Assembly: GCA_942492375.1 (NCBI GenBank)
Contig: CALOEL010000005.1
Location: 244,256 to 308,255 of the forward strand
Direction: 5' to 3'
From: JAHEAO01 sp942492375
GTDB lineage: Bacteria > Pseudomonadota > Alphaproteobacteria > Rhodobacterales > Rhodobacteraceae
DNA length: 64,000 bases
Each line of letters opens with the position of its first letter. Position 1 is the stretch's first letter. Positions 17,450 to 24,582 of the stretch are shown in pieces. The notes below the pieces were generated by a model. That model was not told the DNA's origin. It was given only the letters and a program-made list of their open reading frames with translations, and searched no databases. The position numbers and the translations under genes were made by a program.

Positions 17450-18127
17450 TCAGATCTCCCGCGCGAACCAGCGGATGCGGCCGATGATGTGGATTTCCTC
17501 GGCACTGCGCTCGTAGGGACTGTAGAAGCCGTTGTCGGAGATCACGCGAACGGCCGGCGGATCGCTGTTGGGGACGTGCTCGAGCCGCTTGGCCACAAGG
17601 CCCATGCCGTCATCCAGAACGAAGATCCCGGGCGGGTTCGGTGCGCGGCGGGTCATGTCGACCAGCACCGTGTCGCCGTCCAGCAGGGTCGGCGCCATGC
17701 TATCGCCTTCGACGTGCATGATGCGCAGCTGTGACGGGCTGGCCTTGAGGCTGCCCTTTATCCAGGATCGGCGGAAGTGATAGGCGCGACCCGGTGTGTC
17801 GTGATCCTCGGTCACCACCGCGCCGCCGCCCATCGAGGGGCGCGGGCTGGCATGTGTGATCGCCACGAATGTCTCGTCGGGGTTTTCGATAAAGGGCGGC
17901 TCGCCTTCCACCTCGCCGATGCCGTGGATCAGCCATTCCCGCTCGACCTTCAGCACGCGGGCGACCTCTGCGAGCTTATCGATGCCCGGGCGCGCAGAGC
18001 GGCCGCGCAGGATGTCATAGACGAAGGATCGATTGACCCCGGCCATCTCTGCGACATGGGCAGGACTGAGCCCGAGTTGCTGAGCGCGGGCACGGAGGCG
18101 GTCGGAGAGCGTGTGATGCTCGGTCAT
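17450..18127 (-). CDS. CI/LexA-like phage repressor with S24 peptidase domain
   Basis: 225 aa. An N-terminal HTH (LSPAHVAEMAGVNRSFVYDILRG, about residues 16-38) is followed by a linker and an S24-type self-cleavage domain: nucleophile Ser in VEGDSMAPTLLDGDTVLVD and Lys in GLVAKRL, both present. This is the architecture of lambda-type repressors that are inactivated by RecA-stimulated self-cleavage, so the prophage is probably SOS-inducible. I chose the ATG at 18127, just upstream of the HTH; a longer in-frame reading runs into the promoter region. It is divergent from the early gene at 18236. Confidence 0.9.
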   Translation of the reverse strand: MTEHHTLSDRLRARAQQLGLSPAHVAEMAGVNRSFVYDILRGRSARPGIDKLAEVARVLKVEREWLIHGIGEVEGEPPFIENPDETFVAITHASPRPSMGGGAVVTEDHDTPGRAYHFRRSWIKGSLKASPSQLRIMHVEGDSMAPTLLDGDTVLVDMTRRAPNPPGIFVLDDGMGLVAKRLEHVPNSDPPAVRVISDNGFYSPYERSAEEIHIIGRIRWFAREI

Positions 18128-18158
18128 GTTTTCCCCAGAGGGTTGTGGATTAAATAGG

Positions 18159-18187
18159 ATAAAACAGGATTGATCGGAGCGCGTCAA
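18159..18187 (-). promoter_or_regulatory. Probable repressor-maintenance promoter
   Basis: Reading leftward, TTGACG (complement of 18182-18187) and TTTTAT (complement of 18159-18164) are spaced by exactly 17 bp, 32 bp upstream of the repressor start. The AT-rich 110-bp gap between the divergent genes also contains near-repeats (AGGATAAAACAGGAT) that could be operators. Confidence 0.5.
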
Positions 18188-18235
18188 GATATTAGAACAA
18201 ACCCTAAACACTCAGGGGCAGGAATCGGGGGTCAG

Positions 18236-18919
18236 ATGGAGATCGAGAAGGCGTATTTTACTCTGCCGGAGATCCTGGATCGCTGGTCGATCTCCGAAGC
18301 CGACCTGATCTATCTGGCTGAGAACGACAAGCTGCGGCTGTCTGTGCGTGTCTTCGGTGTCCCGTTGGAGTTGGGGGATTACGAGGAAACCCATGAAGGC
18401 GACCACTTTCGGATTCCGACCGCGCAGAGTTATTACAACGGGTTGCTCGAGCTGCATGCGCGGGATGTCTTCCAGCTGTTTCGTGCTGCCGAGTTGACTG
18501 TGAGCGACTTCCGCACGCCCGGCTCGGACTATGCGTCGGTCTGGGGCGATCGCGATGGCGTGCCCCTGTGCATTGAGGATTTGCTGCTAAGGCGCGAGGA
18601 ACGTGATCGTTTCGAAGCGGAGACAGGGTTCTCTGGCGCAGAGACCGGTCCGCAGCTGCCGATCTTCAGCGCATCACCTGACTATCACGACGTCCGTTGC
18701 GGCGGGCACCAGTTTCGCCTTGGCCCCATCCAGGCGCAGGTTGTCCGTGCACTGCATGAGGCTACGCGCCGTGGTGAGCCCTGGCAGAGCGGCAAGGCGA
18801 TCCTGTCGACGGCGGGCTCCAAGAGCCTGAAGATGTCCGACGTGTTCAAATCACAGAAGCAGTGGCGGTCGCTGATCGAATCGAATGGCCGCGGCAATTA
18901 CCGTCTGAACTGCGGCTGA
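18236..18919 (+). CDS. Early phage protein of unknown function, divergent from the repressor
   Basis: 227 aa from ATG 18236; an in-frame reading further upstream would run through the operator region. The N-terminus (FTLPEILDRWSISEADLIYLAENDKLRLSVRV) looks like an HTH-type DNA-binding segment, and the middle is acidic. The C-terminal third (QAQVVRALHEATRRGEPWQSGKAILSTAGSKSLKMSDVFKSQKQW) resembles a second winged-helix-type module. As the first gene rightward from the immunity region, it is in the position of a Cro or early regulator, although it is much larger than Cro. It would be repressed by the S24-type repressor. Confidence 0.6.
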   Translation: MEIEKAYFTLPEILDRWSISEADLIYLAENDKLRLSVRVFGVPLELGDYEETHEGDHFRIPTAQSYYNGLLELHARDVFQLFRAAELTVSDFRTPGSDYASVWGDRDGVPLCIEDLLLRREERDRFEAETGFSGAETGPQLPIFSASPDYHDVRCGGHQFRLGPIQAQVVRALHEATRRGEPWQSGKAILSTAGSKSLKMSDVFKSQKQWRSLIESNGRGNYRLNCG

Positions 18920-18964
18920 TTCCGACCCATCCCGTTCCGGCACGTGCGTCCCTCCAGTTCCACA

Positions 18965-19084
18965 GTGGGATGCGCCGGGGGATGAGAGTGGGATGACAAT
19001 CCCCCGCAACGGCGTTCTCCGCTGAGTTGCAAGGCTCAAACTGATCCCCCTCCATATCCCACTTCGATCCTGACGACATCCCAC
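18965..19084. repeat. Two direct and two inverted copies of GTGGGAT before the AlpA-like gene
   Basis: GTGGGAT occurs at 18965-18971 and 18988-18994, and its complement ATCCCAC at 19056-19062 and 19078-19084. Within each pair the spacing is 22-23 bp (about two helical turns), giving a symmetric array in the 214-bp gap upstream of the gene at 19134. It could bind an early regulator. No open reading frame of note lies in the gap. Confidence 0.5.
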
Positions 19085-19133
19085 AGCAGGATTTCGCATC
19101 TTCCTCCCAACGCAGCGAGCACAGGAGACGAAG

Positions 19134-19343
19134 ATGCAGCTCAAACACCTCAATCAGAAAGAACTGGCCCGGCGGTGGAACATCTCGCACCGCACGCTGG
19201 AGCGGTGGCGGTGGGCCGGTGAAGGCCCGCAGTTCATGAAGCTGGGCGGCCGTGTGGTTTACCGCATGGAGGATATCACCGCGTTCGAGCGGGACCAGCT
19301 GCGCCACAGCACCGGCGCAGATGCGCATGTCGGTGCCGCATGA
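19134..19343 (+). CDS. AlpA/excisionase-like HTH DNA-binding protein
   Basis: 69 aa. A single winged HTH of the MerR/AlpA (helix_turn_helix_17) type: LNQKELARRWNISHRTLERWRW followed by the GPQFMKLGGRVVYRMEDITAFER wing. Proteins of this size act as excisionases or early activators. The stop overlaps the next gene's ATG (ATGATG context at 19340). A symmetric GTGGGAT array upstream is a candidate autoregulatory site. Confidence 0.82.
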   Translation: MQLKHLNQKELARRWNISHRTLERWRWAGEGPQFMKLGGRVVYRMEDITAFERDQLRHSTGADAHVGAA

Positions 19344-19699
19344 TGGTCCGCCTCGATGATTTTGCGGCCGACCGGGTGGTGCCGTTCTGCGCCGCTGGCG
19401 GTCTGGACGAGGTCGGGCTCTGCGCATGGATCGCGCAGGCCGAACCCAGTGAGACGCTGATCTATCACCGCGGGTTTCTTGCGGTGGATGCCACGGCAGT
19501 TCTCTCGAAACTGCCTGCAGACCGTCAGCGTGCTTTGCGCCAGGTCGCGGCAGCCGCCCTTCGCGCGGCCGAGCAGAACCTTGTCCATCTCGTCCAGGCG
19601 CGGATTGGTCCCGACCACTTCGCCTACATCGCCGTCGCCCGACCCAAACCCCGATCCAGCGGTGCAGCCCTGTCGGTCCGTCTGCTCGAGGCCGCGTGA
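19340..19699 (+). CDS. Small early phage protein, unknown
   Basis: 119 aa. It is soluble, with an alpha/beta pattern (GLDEVGLCAWIAQAEPSETLIYHRGFLAVD then ALRQVAAAALRAAEQNLVHLVQ and a basic RPKPRSSG tail). There is no catalytic motif. It is coupled by overlap to the HTH gene before it (4 bases), and its stop overlaps a possible ATG of the next gene. It is common in this class of Rhodobacterales prophage as an early gene of unknown role. Confidence 0.6.
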   Translation: MMVRLDDFAADRVVPFCAAGGLDEVGLCAWIAQAEPSETLIYHRGFLAVDATAVLSKLPADRQRALRQVAAAALRAAEQNLVHLVQARIGPDHFAYIAVARPKPRSSGAALSVRLLEAA

Positions 19700-19743
19700 T
19701 GCCCGCATTCCAATCCTTTTTCACCGATCACGGAGACCATTTC

Positions 19744-20232
19744 ATGCCATTCCCCGAGAACACCCCCACGCCTGACGATCTGCCGTCTCTCAGCGCAGCG
19801 GAAATCGCGGCGCTGCCGGTCGAGTTGTTGGCAATCCTGCAGCGCGAGATCGACGAGCGCATGAAGCGCGACAAGGCCGCCAAGACACGCTTCGATGCCG
19901 GACTGGCCGTCCGCTACGCCACTCGCGCCGCCGAGGAACGTCAGACCGCAGGCAAGGACACCGGCACAGTCCGCTTTGACGACGGTGATTTCACCGTGGT
20001 CGCCGATCTGCCGAAGCGGGTGGATTGGGACCAAAACCGGCTGGCCGACATGGTGGCGCGGATCCGCGATGCCGGCGACGATCCGGCCGAATATGTCGAT
20101 CTGGCCTACAAGGTGCCGGAGCGTAAATACGCCGCCTGGCCCGAAGCGATCCGTCATGGCTTCGAGCCCGCGCGCACCGTCCGGCCCGGCACCCTGAAGG
20201 TCGAGATCCTCGCCCAGGGGGCTGAGCAGTGA
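19744..20232 (+). CDS. Small early phage protein, unknown
   Basis: 162 aa from ATG 19744, which has a GGAGA nine bases upstream; an ATG at 19699 overlapping the previous stop (TGATG) would add 15 residues. The N-terminal half is helical (LPSLSAAEIAALPVELLAILQREIDERMKRDKAAKTRF), the C-terminal half alpha/beta (DWDQNRLADMVARIRDAGDDPAEYVDLAYKVPERKYAAW). It is followed with a GTGA overlap by the AAA ATPase. The constant neighbourhood suggests a role in the replication/recombination block, perhaps as partner of the ATPase. Confidence 0.6.
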   Translation: MPFPENTPTPDDLPSLSAAEIAALPVELLAILQREIDERMKRDKAAKTRFDAGLAVRYATRAAEERQTAGKDTGTVRFDDGDFTVVADLPKRVDWDQNRLADMVARIRDAGDDPAEYVDLAYKVPERKYAAWPEAIRHGFEPARTVRPGTLKVEILAQGAEQ

Positions 20233-21104
20233 GCCTCCCCATCATCAGCGCCGACCAGCGGTTGGCGGAGCCGCGCGGCATCAAGGGCTGCATCTTCGGG
20301 ACGAGCGGTATTGGGAAAACCTCACTGCTCTGGACCCTCGATCCTTACCGCACGCTGTTCATGGATCTCGAAGCGGGCGATCTCGCCATCGAGGGATGGG
20401 CCGGTGACAGCATCCGGCCACGGACCTGGACGGAATGCCGGGATTTCGCGGTGTTCATCGGTGGGCCCAACCCGGCTTTGCGGGATGAGCAGTCCTACAG
20501 CCCGGCCCATTACACGGCGGTCTGCGACCGCTTCGGCGATCCGGCAGAACTCGATCGCTACGACACCATCTTCGTCGACTCGATCACGGTCGCAGGTCGG
20601 CTGTGCTTCGGGTGGTGCAAGGGTCAGCCCGAAGCGCTGTCGGAGAAGACTGGAAAGCCAGATGTGCGTGGCGCCTACGGTCTGCACGGCCGCGAGATGA
20701 TCGGCTGGCTCACCCACCTCCAGCACACGCGGGCGAAGAACGTCTGGTTCGTCGGGATCCTCGACGAGAAGCTCGACGACTTCAATCGCAAGGTGTTCCA
20801 GCCGCAGATCGACGGCTCCAAGACCGGGCTGGAGCTGCCGGGGATCGTCGATGAGGTGATCACCATGGCGGAGCTGAAGGCCGATGGCGGCGATCCGTAT
20901 CGCGCCTTCGTCTGCCACACGATCAACCCCTGGGGCTTCCCGGCCAAGGATCGCTCCGGCCGCCTGGCCCAAGTCGAAGAACCCCATCTCGGCCGCCTGA
21001 TGGCGAAAATCCGGACGACCGCAGCCCCGGCGAGCGACCGGCTAACTTACGCCCCACCGCCTGCCGAACCGGCCGGTGCCGACCAATCCCAACCGCAATC
21101 CTGA
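20229..21104 (+). CDS. Phage AAA/RecA-like ATPase (AAA_24 type)
   Basis: 291 aa, GTG start overlapping the previous stop. Walker A is GTSGIGKT at residues 24-31. A Walker B-like hydrophobic strand followed by Asp is present at YDTIFVDSITVAGRL (about residue 117). The Phage nucleotide-binding (AAA_24) family is usually found next to a DUF669-like protein and a recombination helicase, as here, and is thought to act like a Sak4/RecA-type recombinase in homologous strand annealing; activity in this phage is inferred. The C-terminus is Pro/Ala-rich. Confidence 0.8.
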   Translation: MSLPIISADQRLAEPRGIKGCIFGTSGIGKTSLLWTLDPYRTLFMDLEAGDLAIEGWAGDSIRPRTWTECRDFAVFIGGPNPALRDEQSYSPAHYTAVCDRFGDPAELDRYDTIFVDSITVAGRLCFGWCKGQPEALSEKTGKPDVRGAYGLHGREMIGWLTHLQHTRAKNVWFVGILDEKLDDFNRKVFQPQIDGSKTGLELPGIVDEVITMAELKADGGDPYRAFVCHTINPWGFPAKDRSGRLAQVEEPHLGRLMAKIRTTAAPASDRLTYAPPPAEPAGADQSQPQS

Positions 21105-21123
21105 AAATAGAAGGAGGTTCCCC

Positions 21124-21717
21124 ATGGGTTCCTGGAACGATTTCAACGACGCGCAGAGCAACACCGACCTCATTCCCAAGGGCACGCTGGCCAAGGTGCG
21201 CCTGACCATCCGCCCTGGCGGGTTCGATGATGCCTCGCAGGGCTGGACCGGCGGCTATGCCACGCGCGGCTCAACCGGCGCGGTCTATCTCAACGGCGAG
21301 TTCACCGTGACGGAAGGCCGGTATGCCCGGCGCAAGATCTTCACGCTGATCGGTCTCTACAGCCCCAAGGGTCCGGACTGGACCAACATGGGCCGCAGCC
21401 TCGTGCGCGGCATGCTGAACTCGGCGCGCGGGATTTCCGACAAGGACATGTCGGCCGAGGCGCAGGCTGCGCGGCGCATCAGCGGCTTTGCCGATCTCGA
21501 CGGGATCGAGTTCATCGCCCGCATCGATATCGGCACCGATGCCAGCGGCGACGACAAGAACGAGATCCGCAGCGCGGTCACGCCCGACCATCGCGACTAT
21601 GCGCAGGTCATGGGTGGGGCACCGTCGCTGGGACTTCAGCAACCTTCCGCCAATACCGCCCCTGCGCCGCAACCTGCCGCCGCACCTGTGCCGGGTCGCC
21701 CGGCATGGGCGCAGTAA
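21124..21717 (+). CDS. DUF669-like / possible ssDNA-binding phage protein
   Basis: 197 aa. A strong AAGGAGG precedes ATG 21124, deciding the start. The N-terminal pattern WNDFNDAQSNTDLIPKGTLAKVRLTIRPGG and the beta-rich core (GAVYLNGEFTVTEGRYARRKIFTLIGLYS) are like DUF669 proteins that accompany AAA_24 ATPases and may replace SSB. The C-terminal ~40 residues are Ala/Pro/Gln-rich and disordered, as in SSB tails, though without the acidic tip. High expression is suggested by the ribosome-binding site. Confidence 0.68.
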   Translation: MGSWNDFNDAQSNTDLIPKGTLAKVRLTIRPGGFDDASQGWTGGYATRGSTGAVYLNGEFTVTEGRYARRKIFTLIGLYSPKGPDWTNMGRSLVRGMLNSARGISDKDMSAEAQAARRISGFADLDGIEFIARIDIGTDASGDDKNEIRSAVTPDHRDYAQVMGGAPSLGLQQPSANTAPAPQPAAAPVPGRPAWAQ

Positions 21718-21728
21718 GGGACCGCGCC

Positions 21729-23399
21729 ATGCGTCTTCGTCCGCGCCAGAGCATCTTCGTGGAGCGCAGCCTTGCTGCGCTCTGCGATCATGGCAACACG
21801 CTCAGCATCGCCTCGACCGGTTTCGGCAAGACGATCGCGCTCTCTGCTGTAGTCGCGCGCTCCATCGAGGGCAGCGACGCCAAGGCGTGCATCCTCGCAC
21901 ATCGCGATGAGCTCACGTCCCAAAACCGCTCCAAGTTCGGCCGGGTGGCGCCTGAAATCAGGACCTCGATCGTCGATGCTGGGACGAAGGACTGGGCTGG
22001 TCAGGCGACCTTCGCCATGGTGCCGACGCTGACCCGTCCCGGCAATCTCAAGGGGATGCCCGCGCTTGATCTGCTGGTGATCGACGAGGCGCACCACGCG
22101 GTTGCCAACAGCTATCGCCGGATCATCGACCACGCGCGCAGCACCAATCCTGACTGCCGGATCTTCGGCGTCACTGCCACGCCGAACCGGGGCGACCGCA
22201 AGGGCCTGCGCGAGATCTTCGACAATGTCGGCGACCAGGTCAGGATGGGGGAATTGATCGCCTCGGGTCATCTGGTGCCGCCGCGCACCTTTATCATCGA
22301 CGTCGGCGTGCAGGACCAGCTGCGCGCGGTCCGCAAGACCGTCTCGGATTTCGACATGACCGAGGTTGCCGAGATCATGAACCGCGCCCCAGTCACCGAC
22401 GAGGTGATCCGGCATTGGCGCGAGAAAGCCAGCGACCGGCCCTCGGTCGTCTTCTGCTCCACCGTCGCTCATGCCGATAACGTCGCCGCGGCGTTCAATG
22501 ACGCCGGTATCGCGGCGGCCGTCATCCATGGTGATCTGGATGGGGCAACCCGGCGCAGAATCCTCGCTGCCTATGCCTCGGGCGAAATCCGCGTCATCGT
22601 CAACGTCGCAGTACTCACGGAAGGTTGGGACCACCCGCCGACCGCCTGCGTCGTGCTGCTGCGACCCTCGTCTTACAAATCCACGATGATCCAGATGATC
22701 GGCCGCGGTCTGCGCACGGTCGATCCGGAAGAATACCCGGGCGTCATCAAGACCGACTGCATCGTTCTGGATTTCGGGATCTCGGGCCTGACCCACGGAA
22801 CGCTGGAACAGGATGTCGACCTGGACGGCCGCGAACCGGTGCCCGGGCCAGCTCCGAGCAAGACCTGCCCTGAATGCGAGGCGCAGATCCCGCTCGCCGT
22901 CACCGAATGCCCATTCTGTGGCGCTGACCTGTCGCGGGAGATTTCTGCACCGCTCGACAGTTTCATCATGTCCGAGATCGACCTGCTGAAACGCTCCAGT
23001 TTCGCATGGATTGACCTCTTCGGCGACGATGCGGCCCTGATGGCCAACGGGTTCAACGCATGGGGCGGGATATTCTTCCTTGAGGGCCGTTGGCACGCTG
23101 TCGGCGGCGGCAAGGGTCAGGCGTCCCGGCTGCTTGGTGTGGGCGAACGAGCGATCTGCCTCGCGCAGGCCGATGATTGGCTGAACACCCATGAAACGGA
23201 CGAGAGCGCATTCAAATCGAAGAGCTGGTTAAAACAAGCCGCGACCGAAAAGCAGCTGCAATATCTGCCGCACGAGTGTCGCCATGACTTCGGTCTGACC
23301 CGCTACCGAGCCTCTGCGCTGATGACCTTCAAATTCAACAAGCGCGAAATCCGACAGCTGGTCGGCCAGGCTGCCCCGTCCCACGTGAGGGCCGCGTGA
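21729..23399 (+). CDS. Phage DEAD/DEAH-box helicase with zinc ribbon
   Basis: 556 aa from ATG 21729. SF2 helicase: motif I STGFGKT (29-35), motif II IDEAHHAV (about 118-125), SAT-like GVTATPNRGD, motif V VLTEGWDHP and motif VI IQMIGRGLR. Two CxxC pairs (CPEC and CPFC, about 380-400) form a zinc ribbon after the helicase core. This is the usual UvsW/RadD-like helicase of phage recombination modules. The C-terminal ~150 residues (FAWIDLFGDDAALMANGF, WLKQAATEKQLQYLPHECRHDFGLTRY) form a separate domain common in these phage helicases. It probably unwinds or remodels replication or recombination intermediates. Confidence 0.88.
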   Translation: MRLRPRQSIFVERSLAALCDHGNTLSIASTGFGKTIALSAVVARSIEGSDAKACILAHRDELTSQNRSKFGRVAPEIRTSIVDAGTKDWAGQATFAMVPTLTRPGNLKGMPALDLLVIDEAHHAVANSYRRIIDHARSTNPDCRIFGVTATPNRGDRKGLREIFDNVGDQVRMGELIASGHLVPPRTFIIDVGVQDQLRAVRKTVSDFDMTEVAEIMNRAPVTDEVIRHWREKASDRPSVVFCSTVAHADNVAAAFNDAGIAAAVIHGDLDGATRRRILAAYASGEIRVIVNVAVLTEGWDHPPTACVVLLRPSSYKSTMIQMIGRGLRTVDPEEYPGVIKTDCIVLDFGISGLTHGTLEQDVDLDGREPVPGPAPSKTCPECEAQIPLAVTECPFCGADLSREISAPLDSFIMSEIDLLKRSSFAWIDLFGDDAALMANGFNAWGGIFFLEGRWHAVGGGKGQASRLLGVGERAICLAQADDWLNTHETDESAFKSKSWLKQAATEKQLQYLPHECRHDFGLTRYRASALMTFKFNKREIRQLVGQAAPSHVRAA

Positions 23400-23824
23400 G
23401 CCATGTCGCGCAAATCTCATCCCCGGCCGAACCGGCTTCGGATTGCCCGGGCTTCGACCGCCTCTGGCATCCGCGCAGCACACTCTGCGCCGTCTGCATG
23501 TCCCGCACCCGTGGCTTCGGCTGGTTCGATCCGCACCTGCCACGCGTCAAACGCACATATCGCTGGTTCTGCTCAATGGGCTGCCAAGCGGCATTCTCTC
23601 TCAAAGCTCGGAAAGGATTGAGCATGGTCGATTTTACAAATGAGGAAACGCAGGCGCTGCCTGCCGTGATGCGCGCGCTCGCCCCCGAGATGGAGCGGAT
23701 CGGTTGGGACCGGCCGCTGGCCCAGCTGACGCAGAACGACATGCACAGGTTGATTGCCGTCACCATCGAGGCGTACCGCGCCAAGATGGCGGAGATTGCG
23801 CTCGAAGATGAGATCCCGTTCTGA
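23396..23824 (+). CDS. Small cysteine-containing phage protein (DUF6511-like)
   Basis: 142 aa, GTG start overlapping the helicase stop. The first half holds a zinc-finger-like set (STLCAVCMSRTRGFGWF then RWFCSMGCQAAF, i.e. CxxC and CxxxC), the second half is a helical segment ending EMRIGWD-type residues to EIPF. It may bind DNA or a partner through the zinc site. An internal ATG at 23624 could make a short C-terminal product, but the Cys-containing N-terminus argues for the full length. It is coupled at both ends to its neighbours. Confidence 0.65.
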   Translation: MSHVAQISSPAEPASDCPGFDRLWHPRSTLCAVCMSRTRGFGWFDPHLPRVKRTYRWFCSMGCQAAFSLKARKGLSMVDFTNEETQALPAVMRALAPEMERIGWDRPLAQLTQNDMHRLIAVTIEAYRAKMAEIALEDEIPF

Positions 23825-24582
23825 TGCTGGATTTCAACCCACGCCCCTCCACCGCCGAGCGGATCAACGCGCTGGTCGATGCAGCCCTTGTTGCCGAGCG
23901 CGAGGCCACGCCGCCCAGGACCTATCTCGGCGCATCCCGCTTGGGTCATGTTTGCGAACGCGCGCTTCAGTTCGAGTTCGTCGGGGCGCCGAAGGATGAC
24001 GGCGCGGACTTCAGTGGCCAGACGTTGCGGATCTTTGCCATCGGTCACCAGCTCGAGGATCTGGCGATCCACTGGCTGCGGGCCGCAGGGATCGATCTGG
24101 TCACCCAGAAACGCGATGGCGGCCAGTTTGGCTTCTCCGTCGCGGGAGGTCGTATCCGAGGCCATGTCGACGGGATCATCGCTGATGCTCCGGCGGCGCT
24201 TGGCGTGCGCGTGCCCGCGCTGTGGGAATGCAAGACCATGAACGCGAAGAACTGGCGCGCCTGCGTCAAGGACGGCGTGACGGTCTCCAAGCCCGTCTAT
24301 GCCGCCCAGATCGCGATCTATCAGGCCTACATGGAACCTACGGTGCCGGGGATTTCGGCGGCACCGGCGCTTTTCACGGCGATCAACAAGGACACCGCCG
24401 AGCTGCACCATGAGCTCGTCCCCTTCGATGCCGATCTGGCGCAGCGCATGTCCGACCGTGCTGTGCGGATCCTGCGGGCCACAGACGCAGGTGATCTGCT
24501 GCCCCGCATCGCCGCCAACCGCGACTTCTTTGAATGCCGGTTCTGCGCCCATGCCGAGCGGTGTTGGGGGCTGGCTGCGTGA
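23824..24582 (+). CDS. Cas4/RecB-like PD-(D/E)XK exonuclease, probable Fe-S protein
   Basis: 252 aa. The nuclease core is H114-x-D116 in GHVDGI, then E135-x-K137 in WECKTMN. Cys44 (GHVCERALQFEF) upstream and three C-terminal cysteines in CRFCAHAERC give the four-cysteine pattern that holds a 4Fe-4S cluster in Cas4 and AddB-type nucleases. It is a likely 5'-3' exonuclease that produces ssDNA for the annealing proteins of this module. The start overlaps the upstream stop (TGATG), and its stop overlaps the next GTG start. The set of motifs is complete, so activity is expected. Confidence 0.82.
   Translation: MLDFNPRPSTAERINALVDAALVAEREATPPRTYLGASRLGHVCERALQFEFVGAPKDDGADFSGQTLRIFAIGHQLEDLAIHWLRAAGIDLVTQKRDGGQFGFSVAGGRIRGHVDGIIADAPAALGVRVPALWECKTMNAKNWRACVKDGVTVSKPVYAAQIAIYQAYMEPTVPGISAAPALFTAINKDTAELHHELVPFDADLAQRMSDRAVRILRATDAGDLLPRIAANRDFFECRFCAHAERCWGLAA

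Noticed and set aside
21636..23192. Long minus-strand frame opposite the DEAD/DEAH helicase
   Set aside because: The helicase is supported by all motifs; the opposite frame is a GC-driven shadow without domains.
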